Of a stretch of 55,358 bases of DNA, positions 47,762 to 55,358 are shown piece by piece (position 1 is the stretch's first letter; each line of letters opens with the position of its first letter). The notes beneath the pieces are model-generated. The model was not told where the DNA came from. It did no database searches and was given only the letters and a program-made list of their open reading frames with translations. Source of the DNA: Agrobacterium tumefaciens (GTDB lineage: Bacteria > Pseudomonadota > Alphaproteobacteria > Rhizobiales > Rhizobiaceae); the NCBI RefSeq assembly GCF_009649785.1, contig NZ_WJOK01000032.1, forward strand, positions 1 to 55,358, read 5' to 3'. The translations under genes were made by a program, and so were the position numbers.

Positions 47762-49033
47762 ATGAAAGTTCTGTTGATCGGTTCCGGCGGACGCGAACAT
47801 GCGCTGGCGTGGAAAATCGCCCAGTCTCCCCTGCTCGATGAACTTTATGCCGCTCCCGGCAATCCCGGCATCGCCGACCATGCGACACTCGTTTCGCTTG
47901 ACGTGGAAGACCACGCCGCCGTTATCGCCTTTGCCAGGGAAAAGGCGATTGACTTCGTCGTCGTCGGACCGGAAGCGCCGCTGGTTGCCGGTCTGGCAGA
48001 TGATCTGCGTGCGGCTGGTATTGCCACCTTCGGGCCTTCGAAAGCAGCCGCTCAGCTTGAGGGTTCCAAGGGGTTCACGAAGGATCTATGCGCCCGTTAC
48101 GATATTCCAACCGGGGCTTATCAGCGTTTCAAGACCGCCGAACCCGCAAAGCAATATGTCCGTGAACAGGGCGCACCCATCGTCATCAAGGCCGACGGGC
48201 TTGCCGCCGGCAAGGGCGTAACGGTTGCCATGAGCGAGGCGGAAGCGCTTGCCGCCATCGACGACTGTTTCGACGGCGCTTTTGGCGCTGCCGGCGCCGA
48301 GGTTGTGGTGGAAGCTTTCCTCGACGGTGAGGAAGCCAGTTTCTTCTGCCTTTCCGATGGCAAAACCGCGCTGGCGTTGGCAACAGCCCAGGACCACAAG
48401 CGCGTGGGTGATGGCGACACCGGCCCCAACACCGGCGGCATGGGCGCCTATTCCCCCGCCCCGGTGATGACACCAGCCATGGTGGAGCGCACCATGAAAG
48501 AAATCATCGAACCGACGATTTCTGGCATGGCGAAAGACGGCAATCCCTTCTCCGGCGTATTTTTCGCCGGTCTGATGATCACCGCCAAAGGCCCCGAGCT
48601 GATCGAATACAATGTGCGTTTCGGCGATCCGGAATGTCAGGTGCTGATGATGCGCCTCAAGAGCGACCTGCTGCCGATCCTCTACGCCACTGCTACCGGC
48701 ACGCTGGACAAGGTAAAAGCGGAATGGCGCGACGATGCGGCGCTGACGGTTGTTCTAGCTTCCAAGGGTTACCCCGGTGCCTACGACAAGAACACGCCCA
48801 TCGCCCATATTCCCGATGCCAGCGAAGAGGCAAAGGTGTTCCATGCCGGGACGGCGCTGAAGGACGGCAGACTGGTGGCGACGGGCGGACGCGTGCTGAA
48901 TGTCACCGCCTTTGGCAAGAACGTGACGGAAGCGCAGGCCCGCGCCTATGCGCTGGCGGCCAAGGTGGAATGGGAAAACGGCTTCTGCCGTCGCGATATC
49001 GGCTGGCAGGCCGTGGCGCGCGAAAAAGTCTGA
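47762..49033 (+). CDS. purD: Phosphoribosylamine-glycine ligase
   Basis: ATP-grasp enzyme for the second step of purine synthesis. The 423-aa protein starts [24 protein letters not shown], with an ATP-grasp core ([30 protein letters not shown] and [12 protein letters not shown]) and a Glu/Asn metal site in [24 protein letters not shown] 47762 is chosen over a TTG 9 bases earlier because AGGGG lies at normal spacing. It is divergent from tex with about 200 bp between the starts. Confidence 0.96.
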   Translation: MKVLLIGSGGREHALAWKIAQSPLLDELYAAPGNPGIADHATLVSLDVEDHAAVIAFAREKAIDFVVVGPEAPLVAGLADDLRAAGIATFGPSKAAAQLEGSKGFTKDLCARYDIPTGAYQRFKTAEPAKQYVREQGAPIVIKADGLAAGKGVTVAMSEAEALAAIDDCFDGAFGAAGAEVVVEAFLDGEEASFFCLSDGKTALALATAQDHKRVGDGDTGPNTGGMGAYSPAPVMTPAMVERTMKEIIEPTISGMAKDGNPFSGVFFAGLMITAKGPELIEYNVRFGDPECQVLMMRLKSDLLPILYATATGTLDKVKAEWRDDAALTVVLASKGYPGAYDKNTPIAHIPDASEEAKVFHAGTALKDGRLVATGGRVLNVTAFGKNVTEAQARAYALAAKVEWENGFCRRDIGWQAVAREKV

Positions 49034-49190
49034 CCATTCAAGGCATACAGCGGCCGGGGCGCAGATTTCGCTCAATTTTTACCAAGTTTGCTGACCTGAT
49101 GGAAACGAAAGACCGATAATATCTGCCGAACATTGAAAGGCGCATTCTGTCTCGATCGTGAGGCTGCGCCGTCATTTCGGGGGTTTTTCG

Positions 49191-49703
49191 ATGCGTCGTC
49201 TTCTTTTGACAGCGGTTGTCGCGCTGACCGGCGGGTCTGCGATGGCGTCTTCCATCGAATATGTAAACGGCACCCACACCAGCAATGGCAGCTTCGTTCG
49301 CCTCGACTGCGCCCGCTGCCAGCCCGTGAAGGACAACCCTGCCCCCGAGGGCTTTGCCATCCCCTCCATCGAGCCGGGCACGCAGCACACGGAAATGCGT
49401 GAAATCGAGGGTAAGCGCACGCTGGTGCGCACCGAGGCCTGGCTTGGCGGCGCGCCCGTCACCTTCGTCAGCACCAATCCCGCTTGGATGCCGCAGGAAA
49501 CCCCTGGCACCGCAATTGCCACGTATGATGAGGGTGAAGCTGGCACTCCCGCCGAGGAAACGGCAGCCACGCCAGCAGGCATAGACATGACCGCGACCAC
49601 GGCAGCGACGAAGACAATTTCGGCGGCCAATGCCACGGCACCGTCAAGCGCATCAGTAATAGCGACACCCGATTTCCAGGATTTCAAATTGCGCGGCAAT
49701 TGA
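49191..49703 (+). CDS. Small exported protein, possibly HPE1-like
   Basis: A 170-aa protein with a signal peptide (MRRLLLTAVVALTGGSAMASS) and a compact N-terminal domain with a CxxC pair (LDCARCQPVKDNPAPEGFAIPS), then a long Thr/Ala/Glu-rich tail. It resembles, as I recall, the small Rhizobiaceae proteins annotated as HPE1-like effector domains; this is not certain. ATG 49191 is used because GGGGG lies before it; a longer frame begins at 49158. It stands alone after purD. Confidence 0.7.
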   Translation: MRRLLLTAVVALTGGSAMASSIEYVNGTHTSNGSFVRLDCARCQPVKDNPAPEGFAIPSIEPGTQHTEMREIEGKRTLVRTEAWLGGAPVTFVSTNPAWMPQETPGTAIATYDEGEAGTPAEETAATPAGIDMTATTAATKTISAANATAPSSASVIATPDFQDFKLRGN

Positions 49704-50030
49704 CCGACAGTGTCGGCGGCGTCTTTGATGACAAAAGTCAAATAATCGCGTCATCGCTGCATTTTTCGAAGTGCACGGCAACCATCCGGTGAATAATAAA
49801 TTATGCATCCATTATTCTGCCAAGCACGCTCATAAAGCTTTTGCTAATTAAATATTTATTCAAATTTTTTGCCGCTAAGTGACCTCATAGTGCGATGCAG
49901 CACGACATGAGGACTTGGAGCGGACTTTCGCTTTCAGGCTGATCACAGCGCATCAGGCGCCTTCCCATTTTCGAAACTTCGGCAGCGCGCGGCTTTTTCC
50001 GGCTCGCGACGCAAAAGCTTGTGAGCGCCC
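49704..50030. other. Long leader region before the chemoreceptor gene
   Basis: 327 bp without a gene. The middle (about 49790-49880) is AT-rich with AATTAAATATTTATTCAAA. Near 49888-49917 a CCTCAT/ATGAGG hairpin encloses TGC/GCA. These may contain the receptor promoter, but no consensus is strong enough to call. Confidence 0.4.
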
Positions 50031-51854
50031 ATGAAGAATCTTTCCATTTCCCGTCAGCTGATCGTGCTCGTGGTGGCCCTTATGGCCGCCTTCGCAGCAG
50101 CAACGTTTTACCAGCTGAAATCTGCCACCGACGCGATCTATGAAGAACGCTACGGCATGCTGCGGACACAGGTGCAATCCGCCATTTCCATCCTGCAATC
50201 CTTCCACGACAAGGAAAAGGCCGGGGCGCTTTCACGCGAAGACGCCATGAGGCAGGCCTTCGCCACCGTCAGCGCCATGCGATTCACTCCGGATGGCTAT
50301 CTGTTCGGTTACGACTACGACGTGACGATGAAATTCCATCCCGACGCGAAGCGTGTCGGCGAGAACTACAAGGGCAAGCCGGACAGCAAGGGCTTCCAGT
50401 ATCGTGACGAGCTCGTACGGCTTGGCCGCAACGGCGGCGGCCAGACGGATTTCTACGGTCCGAAGCCCGGCATGGAAGGCAATGACTACGCCAAAAGCTC
50501 CTACGCCCTTGCTTTTGAGCCCTGGCAGGTGGTGGTCGTGACCGGCGTTTACATCGATGATCTGAATGCCCAGGTTCGTGGCGAGGTGATGAGGGCGCTG
50601 TCCATCGGTGCCGCCATCTTCGTGCTGGCACTTGCCGCCGCCTTCTACGTTATCCGGGGGATCTCGAAGCCGCTCGGCGACATTCACAGGGCGCTGGGTG
50701 AAGTCGCCAATGAGAACGTCTCGCTCACCATACCCCATACCGGGCTGACCAACGAGGTGGGCATGATGGCGAAGGCCACGGCCTCGCTTCAGGACAAGGT
50801 GCGGGAGCGCCACGCCATGCAGCGCCGGGAGGAAGAACAGCAGCAGCAGCTCAACGCCGAGCGCCAGAACAACCTCGACATGCAGCGCGACGAGGCCGCA
50901 TTGCAGGCGCGTGTCGTCACCACCATTGGCGAGGCGCTGGAAAAACTCGCCGGCGGTGATCTGACCGTGCGTTGCGCCGATCTCGGCAACCGTTACGCCG
51001 CGCTGCGCGACAATTTCAACGAGGCATTGACCCATCTCGACGCCGCCATGGCCAAGGTGAATTCCAAGAGCATCGATATCGGCGGCTCGAAGGAAGAAAT
51101 CCGCAAGGCCTCCAACGAGCTTTCGCAGCGCACCGAACGACAGGCGGCAAATCTAGAGGAAACCTCTGCCGCGCTCGACGAGTTGACGGTTGCGGTACGC
51201 CAGACGGCTGAAGGTGCAGCCGACGCCGCCAAGCGCGTCACGACAGTCAGTTCCGAAGCGATGCGCAGCGACCGGGTGGTGGAAGAAGCGATTGCGGCGA
51301 TGAGCGGCATCGAACAATCTTCCGATCAGATTTCGAACATCATCGGCGTGATCGACGATATCGCTTTCCAGACCAATCTTCTGGCACTGAATGCGGGCGT
51401 GGAAGCGGCGCGTGCCGGGGAAGCGGGCAAGGGCTTTGCCGTGGTGGCACAGGAAGTGCGCGAACTGGCGCAGAAATCTGCCGCCGCCGCCAAGGAGATC
51501 AAGGACCAGATCGCCCGCTCTTCCAACCAGGTGGAAAACGGCGTGCGTCTTGTCGGCGAAGCCGGTGACGCGCTGAAACGCATCTCGGACCAGATCAAAT
51601 CCGCCAACGAGATCGTCGGCAAGATCGCCCATTCGGCGGCCGAACAGGACACGACGCTGCGCTCTATCTCCACATCGCTCAACCAGCTCGACGTCGCCAC
51701 CCAGCACAATGCGGCGATGGCGGAAGAGACTACGGCTTCGGCGGAAGCGCTGGCCGTCGATACCGAAGAGCTGCTGAACCTCATCCGCGGCTTCCGCGTC
51801 TCCTCCGGCAACCAATTCCACGGCATGGCAGAGCAGATGCGCATGGCGGGGTGA
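50031..51854 (+). CDS. Methyl-accepting chemotaxis protein with single-Cache sensor
   Basis: A 607-aa chemoreceptor. A first membrane segment (about 9-27) is followed by a periplasmic single-Cache sensing domain (about 30-185) with TPDGYLFGYDYDVTMKFHPD and EPWQVVVVTGVYIDD. Then come a second membrane segment (about 187-207), a HAMP domain, and a long helical part with the signalling tip GVIDDIAFQTNLLALNAGVE. No CheR-binding pentapeptide is seen at the C-terminus (ends EQMRMAG). Ligand unknown; sCache_2 receptors often sense small organic acids. Confidence 0.92.
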   Translation: MKNLSISRQLIVLVVALMAAFAAATFYQLKSATDAIYEERYGMLRTQVQSAISILQSFHDKEKAGALSREDAMRQAFATVSAMRFTPDGYLFGYDYDVTMKFHPDAKRVGENYKGKPDSKGFQYRDELVRLGRNGGGQTDFYGPKPGMEGNDYAKSSYALAFEPWQVVVVTGVYIDDLNAQVRGEVMRALSIGAAIFVLALAAAFYVIRGISKPLGDIHRALGEVANENVSLTIPHTGLTNEVGMMAKATASLQDKVRERHAMQRREEEQQQQLNAERQNNLDMQRDEAALQARVVTTIGEALEKLAGGDLTVRCADLGNRYAALRDNFNEALTHLDAAMAKVNSKSIDIGGSKEEIRKASNELSQRTERQAANLEETSAALDELTVAVRQTAEGAADAAKRVTTVSSEAMRSDRVVEEAIAAMSGIEQSSDQISNIIGVIDDIAFQTNLLALNAGVEAARAGEAGKGFAVVAQEVRELAQKSAAAAKEIKDQIARSSNQVENGVRLVGEAGDALKRISDQIKSANEIVGKIAHSAAEQDTTLRSISTSLNQLDVATQHNAAMAEETTASAEALAVDTEELLNLIRGFRVSSGNQFHGMAEQMRMAG

Positions 51855-51879
51855 TAGACGCTGAGGTGATGGATAAACG

Positions 51880-51907
51880 AAAACGCCGGAGGAAACTCCG
51901 GCGTTTT
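51880..51907. terminator. Bidirectional terminator after the chemoreceptor gene
   Basis: A 12-bp perfect stem, AAAACGCCGGAG (51880-51891) against CTCCGGCGTTTT (51896-51907), with a GAAA tetraloop and T runs, between the chemoreceptor and the convergent DUF523 gene. Confidence 0.92.
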
Positions 51908-51912
51908 TTGTT

Positions 51913-52398
51913 TCAACGTGTCAGAGTATCCAGCCGGTCGATATCGGCAGGCGAAAAGACCGTAATTCCCGCTCTTTCAAGCAGTGCCGCCGTCACGCCA
52001 TTGCCCGCATGTTTGATGCCGGAGAACGAGCCGTCATAGATCGCGACCGATCCGCAGGACGGGCTGCCGTCGATCAACAGCGCGTGCGTGCAGCCATTGG
52101 CTTTAGCAAGGGCCAACGCCTTTTCCGCACCGGCAATAAATTCCGCCGTGACATCGCCGCCGGTTACTTCCAGCACCCGGGCGCGGCCTTCCAGCACATC
52201 GAGACCGGAAGCGCTATTCTCAATTTCCGCCGGCGGGCGCGGCACGGACATGCCGCCCGCCATTTCCGGACAGATCGCCACCAGCCTGCCTTCATCCCGC
52301 CAGCGGTCTATCGCCGGGTGTACGAGAGGTTTGCCCTTGCCGTCATATCTGACCGGGTGGCCGAGAAGGCAGGCGCTGATTAGGATTTTGGTGATCAT
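51913..52398 (-). CDS. DUF523 family protein
   Basis: A 161-aa protein with the DUF523 signature: ISACLLGHPVRYDG, ICPEMAGGMSVPRPPAE, LLIDGSPSCGS and IYDGSFSG. The Cys in SACLLG and the Cys in SPSCGS are conserved in the family; function is unknown, although some relatives occur with sulfur- or nucleotide-related proteins. Its ATG overlaps the stop of the antitoxin gene as ATGA, so it is translated from the toxin-antitoxin message, which is unusual. Confidence 0.88.
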   Translation of the reverse strand: MITKILISACLLGHPVRYDGKGKPLVHPAIDRWRDEGRLVAICPEMAGGMSVPRPPAEIENSASGLDVLEGRARVLEVTGGDVTAEFIAGAEKALALAKANGCTHALLIDGSPSCGSVAIYDGSFSGIKHAGNGVTAALLERAGITVFSPADIDRLDTLTR

Positions 52399-52712
52399 CA
52401 GGCCGCTGCGACAGCGAGATGTATACCCGAGTTCTTCTGAAGCGCTTGAATGACACTAAACAGATTATCGGCCCGGGGATTTCCCTTCGGGCCGAACATG
52501 CGCATCAGGCTTTTCGCAGGCACATCCACGTGTTTGGATAAAGTCTCGAAACCGATCGTGGCGTTGATGAAATCTCGCAATACCGACTTGCCGGTTTCGA
52601 CATCTCCCTCCAGCAACAGTTCCACAGCATCCGACAAGAGAGCCGCCCGGAAGGCTGGGTCTTTTTCCGCCCTCGCCTTGACTGTCTGTTTGAATTCCCG
52701 CGTTAGCGCCAT
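52398..52712 (-). CDS. HI1420-type antitoxin (HTH addiction antidote)
   Basis: A 104-aa protein starting MALTREFKQTVKARAEKDPAFRAALLSDA, with a C-terminal helix-turn-helix (about 65-100) that includes VDVPAKSLMRMFGPKGNPRADNLFSVIQALQ. It matches the addiction module antidote family that goes with Gp49/HI1419-like toxins. Toxin-first order is normal for this family. The ATG lies one base after the toxin stop, and its stop overlaps the DUF523 start as ATGA. Confidence 0.85.
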   Translation of the reverse strand: MALTREFKQTVKARAEKDPAFRAALLSDAVELLLEGDVETGKSVLRDFINATIGFETLSKHVDVPAKSLMRMFGPKGNPRADNLFSVIQALQKNSGIHLAVAAA

Positions 52713-52713
52713 G

Positions 52714-53058
52714 TCACTCACCCGTCCCGGCACCCTTTCGGGCGCCCTTTCTGGATTTATAATCCTGCCAGAAGGCCTTGGCCGCTTCGATGTCGTTCTG
52801 CTGCCGGGCCTTGGTTCCGCCAATCAGCAGGATCACCAGCTCATCGCCGTCACGACCGAAATAGACACGATATCCGGGACCATAATCGATCCGGTATTCG
52901 AGAACACCGGAGCCAACGGATTTTACGTTGGAGAGATTGCCCTGCCCCATCCGGGTCACGGCAATCGTTACCTTCGACGCGGCAAGCGCCTCGATCTTTA
53001 CGAACCATCGCCCAAATGGGCTCGATCCGTTCGGGTCCAGATATTCAACGACCTTCAT
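52714..53058 (-). CDS. HI1419/Gp49-type toxin (RelE/ParE superfamily)
   Basis: A 114-aa toxin: FVKIEALAASKVTIAVTRMGQGNLSNVKSVGSGVLEYRIDYGPGYRVYFGRDGDELVILLIGG, with the KSVGSGVLEYRIDYGPGYRVYF core that is diagnostic of the addiction module killer family. The C-terminal region (KARQQNDIEAAKAFWQDYKSRKGARKG) is basic. Such toxins act on mRNA. The promoter operator lies directly before the gene. Confidence 0.88.
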   Translation of the reverse strand: MKVVEYLDPNGSSPFGRWFVKIEALAASKVTIAVTRMGQGNLSNVKSVGSGVLEYRIDYGPGYRVYFGRDGDELVILLIGGTKARQQNDIEAAKAFWQDYKSRKGARKGAGTGE

Positions 53059-53060
53059 GG

Positions 53061-53090
53061 GCCAATGGTAACATAAACATTACCATTGGC
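53061..53090. promoter_or_regulatory. Perfect palindromic operator of toxin-antitoxin operon 2
   Basis: Arms GCCAATGGTAA (53061-53071) and TTACCATTGGC (53080-53090) pair over 11 bp with an 8-bp spacer. It fills nearly all of the 41 bp between the glyS stop and the toxin start, so the operon probably starts here. Confidence 0.7.
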
Positions 53091-53099
53091 AAGCCTGTC

Positions 53100-55253
53100 T
53101 CAGCCGGTAATCTTCGAGAAATCCGCAACCGTTCCGGTGGCTTCACGAATGGCCTTCAACAGCGCCAGACGGTTTGCGCGGATGGCCGCGTCCTCATCGT
53201 TGACGAGAACATCCTCGAAAAACTTGTCGACGGGCGCGCGAAGCGTCGAGAGCGCCTGCATGGCGGAGCGGAAATCTTCCGTCTCGACGGCCTTTGCGGC
53301 ATCGGCGGAAGCGGTCTTGATCGCCGCGTAAAGCGCCTTTTCGGCGTCGAGCTTCAGCAGTTCTTCTGAAACGCTGTTCGCAACCACGGTGCCCTTCTTT
53401 TCCTCTGCGGCCAGAAGCTGGGTGGCGCGCTTTGCACCGGCCAGCAGGTTCCGGCCATCTTCGCCGGTGATGAAGGCGGTCAGCGCCTCGACACGGCGGG
53501 CGATCATCAGCAGGTCGTCGGATTCCGGCGTCAGGACGGCGTCGATCAGATCGTAACGGGCGCCGAGGTCGCGCAGATAGACTTTCAGGCGGTCGTGGAA
53601 GAAGGAGAGGAGGTCAGTATCCTTCGCGACGCTCAAGAGCGACAGGCGCACGTTCTTTTCAAGCAGAATGCGAACCACGCCCAGCGCCGCACGGCGAAGC
53701 GCGAAGGGGTCCTTCGAACCGGTAGGCTTTTCATCGATGGCCCAGAAGCCGACGAGCGTGTCGAGTTTGTCGGCGAGAGCAACCGTGATCGCCACCTTGT
53801 CGGCGGGCAGGCGGTCGGAGGGACCCTGCGGCTTGTAGTGATCCTCGATCGCCGCGGCGACACTTTCGTTTTCGCCCTGCAAGGTTGCGTATTTTCGGCC
53901 CATCAGGCCCTGAAGCTCGGGGAATTCGCCGACAGCTTCGGTGCGCAGGTCGGCTTTCGCCAGCACCACGGCGCGGTCCACCAGAGCAGCATCGGCACCG
54001 ACGACGGGGGCCAGAGCCTTGGCCAGTTCGCGAATGCGGGCCACACGCTGCCCTTGAGTGCCGAGCTTGGCATGGAAGGTAACGTTCAGCGCATCGAGCT
54101 TGGCCATGCGCTGGTCGAGCGGCTTCTTGAGATCGAGGCCAAATTTCGCAGCCGAATCCTTGAGCGTCTCCAGATCGGGCAGATCGCCCTGGTCACGGTT
54201 CCAGAAATGGCGGGCATCCGACAGGCGGGCGCGGACGACCTTGCCGTTGCCATGGATGATTTCCTTGCCGCCGTCGCTTGCCTCGATGTTCGAGATCAGG
54301 ATGAAGCGGTTGGAAAGACCCTCTTCCGCACCCTGATTGCGGGTGACGAAACACTTCTGGTTGGTCTTGATGGTCAGCCGGATGATTTCCGCCGGGATTT
54401 GCAGGTAATCCTCCTCGAAAGTGCCCATCAGCACCTGCGGCCATTCAACAAGGCCGGAGACTTCTTCCAGCAGGCCTTCGTCTTCCACCAGCTCAAGGCC
54501 GTTGGCAAATGCCAGATCCTTGGCATCGTGCAGGATGATATCCTTGCGGCGGTCGGCATCGAGAATGACCTTCGCCTTTTCAAGGCTGGAGACATAATCC
54601 TCGAAACGGCGCACGGTGATCGGACCCGGCGCATGGAAACGGTGGCCATAGGTGACGTTGCCAGCGACGATGCCGTCGATGACAAAGGGAATGACCTGGG
54701 TTTCGTCATGTTCGGGGCCGAACAGGCAGACGATGGATTGCAGCGGGCGCACCCAGCGCAGGCTCTCCGAGCCCTTGCCTTCGATGCCGGCATAGCTGGA
54801 ACCCTTCGGCATGGAGGCCGGGCCGGAGCGCATGGATTTCGGCCAGGGGAAGGAGCGGATGATGCCGGGCATCACCTCGGCGATAATCTCTTCCGCCGGG
54901 CGGCCGGGCTTGTTGATGATGGCGATGTAGAAATCGCCTTTCTTCGGATCGGAAACGACCTGAGCCTCGGAGACATCATTAAGGCCAGCGCCGCGCAGAA
55001 AGCCCTCAATCGCCTTTTCGTTGGCATCGGTGCGCGGACCCTTCTTTTCCTCACGCACATCGGCGGAGCGGGCGTTGAGGCCCCGAATATCCAGCGTCAG
55101 GCGGCGCGGCGTCCAATATTCGCGCGCACCCTCATAGGTCAGCCCTCTCTCCACCAAGGCGTCAGTGACGAGTTTCTTCAGATCGCCCGCCGCCTTACGC
55201 TGCATGCGTGCGGGGATTTCCTCGGAGCGAAGTTCAAGCAGAAGATCGGGCAT
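53100..55253 (-). CDS. glyS: Glycyl-tRNA synthetase beta subunit
   Basis: The large subunit of the alpha2beta2 glycyl-tRNA synthetase. The 717-aa protein starts [21 protein letters not shown], as in the family, has a long helical core with [22 protein letters not shown] and [29 protein letters not shown], and ends in an anticodon-binding DALR-like domain ([23 protein letters not shown]). The catalytic glyQ gene should lie upstream, beyond the window edge. The second toxin-antitoxin operon begins directly behind its stop codon. Confidence 0.95.
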   Translation of the reverse strand: MPDLLLELRSEEIPARMQRKAAGDLKKLVTDALVERGLTYEGAREYWTPRRLTLDIRGLNARSADVREEKKGPRTDANEKAIEGFLRGAGLNDVSEAQVVSDPKKGDFYIAIINKPGRPAEEIIAEVMPGIIRSFPWPKSMRSGPASMPKGSSYAGIEGKGSESLRWVRPLQSIVCLFGPEHDETQVIPFVIDGIVAGNVTYGHRFHAPGPITVRRFEDYVSSLEKAKVILDADRRKDIILHDAKDLAFANGLELVEDEGLLEEVSGLVEWPQVLMGTFEEDYLQIPAEIIRLTIKTNQKCFVTRNQGAEEGLSNRFILISNIEASDGGKEIIHGNGKVVRARLSDARHFWNRDQGDLPDLETLKDSAAKFGLDLKKPLDQRMAKLDALNVTFHAKLGTQGQRVARIRELAKALAPVVGADAALVDRAVVLAKADLRTEAVGEFPELQGLMGRKYATLQGENESVAAAIEDHYKPQGPSDRLPADKVAITVALADKLDTLVGFWAIDEKPTGSKDPFALRRAALGVVRILLEKNVRLSLLSVAKDTDLLSFFHDRLKVYLRDLGARYDLIDAVLTPESDDLLMIARRVEALTAFITGEDGRNLLAGAKRATQLLAAEEKKGTVVANSVSEELLKLDAEKALYAAIKTASADAAKAVETEDFRSAMQALSTLRAPVDKFFEDVLVNDEDAAIRANRLALLKAIREATGTVADFSKITG

Positions 55254-55358
55254 GGGATAAGGACTTTAATCTGTTGCAAAAGAGTGTCGCGGACTTAGCA
55301 AGACCAGCGGCAAAAGTCATCAGCTATCGGTTAAATTACCGCCGGCGGACGTTACCAG

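Noticed and set aside
53595..55298. 567-codon open frame on the plus strand
   Set aside because: Antisense of glyS; same explanation.

Overview
The window looks like a piece of a Rhizobiaceae chromosome, most probably Agrobacterium (A. fabrum/tumefaciens group). GC is about 60 percent and the content is largely core metabolism. Clues to the lineage are a mannosylfructose-phosphate synthase/phosphatase pair as characterised in A. tumefaciens C58, a short-form HisG with its HisZ partner, a plant-type GshA, a groESL operon with both a sigma-32 type promoter and a CIRCE operator, and typical rhizobial intergenic repeats. Species assignment rests on recognition, not on a search.

Layout. 1-8.0 kb: a truncated RluB-like pseudouridine synthase facing tadA, then leftward genes for a lipoprotein, ileS, ribF and a HAD phosphatase. 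8.0-11.7 kb: groES-groEL, an AT-rich gap, a small unknown gene, a 108-bp repeat and a DoxX gene. 11.7-15.6 kb: leftward hisS, a VOC gene, hisZ and hisG. 15.7-17 kb: an RHH/RelE-type toxin-antitoxin pair with its palindrome and a conserved unknown gene. 17-22 kb: a LysR/YeiH divergent pair, a secreted protein with tag, an L,D-transpeptidase, a candidate small RNA and an outer-membrane barrel. 22.2-27.3 kb: glycolate oxidase glcDEF with a divergent LysR regulator. 27.3-32 kb: a DUF3422 protein, then a FadR-type regulator followed by mfpsA-mfppB. 32-36.5 kb: Nudix, PiT transporter, rsmE, gshA. 36.7-43.6 kb: a DUF1127 protein divergent from a LysR gene, a very large DUF1217 repeat protein, a DUF6101 protein, ubiA and a MipA/OmpV protein. 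43.7-55.4 kb: a palindromic repeat, a cyclopropane synthase, tex, purD, a small exported protein, a chemoreceptor, a second toxin-antitoxin module in one transcript with a DUF523 gene, and glyS.

How the genes work together. Most blocks are short operons: hisZ and hisG overlap by ATGA and build one ATP phosphoribosyltransferase; glcD, glcE and glcF build one flavin/Fe-S glycolate oxidase; mfpsA and mfppB overlap and carry out the two steps to the osmolyte mannosylfructose. Rho-independent terminators separate several convergent pairs.

The less ordinary observations are a low-GC tract inside hisS, a candidate small RNA at about 21.2-21.34 kb, a six-unit DUF1217 protein, repeats that lie on the stop codons of the preceding genes, two toxin-antitoxin operons each with a perfect palindrome at its promoter, and symmetric operators in three regulator/target intergenic spaces. 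I saw no rRNA, tRNA, CRISPR array, transposase or phage genes. I found no clearly new multi-gene system; the best leads for new biology are the small RNA, the toxin-antitoxin/DUF523 operon and the DUF1217 protein.
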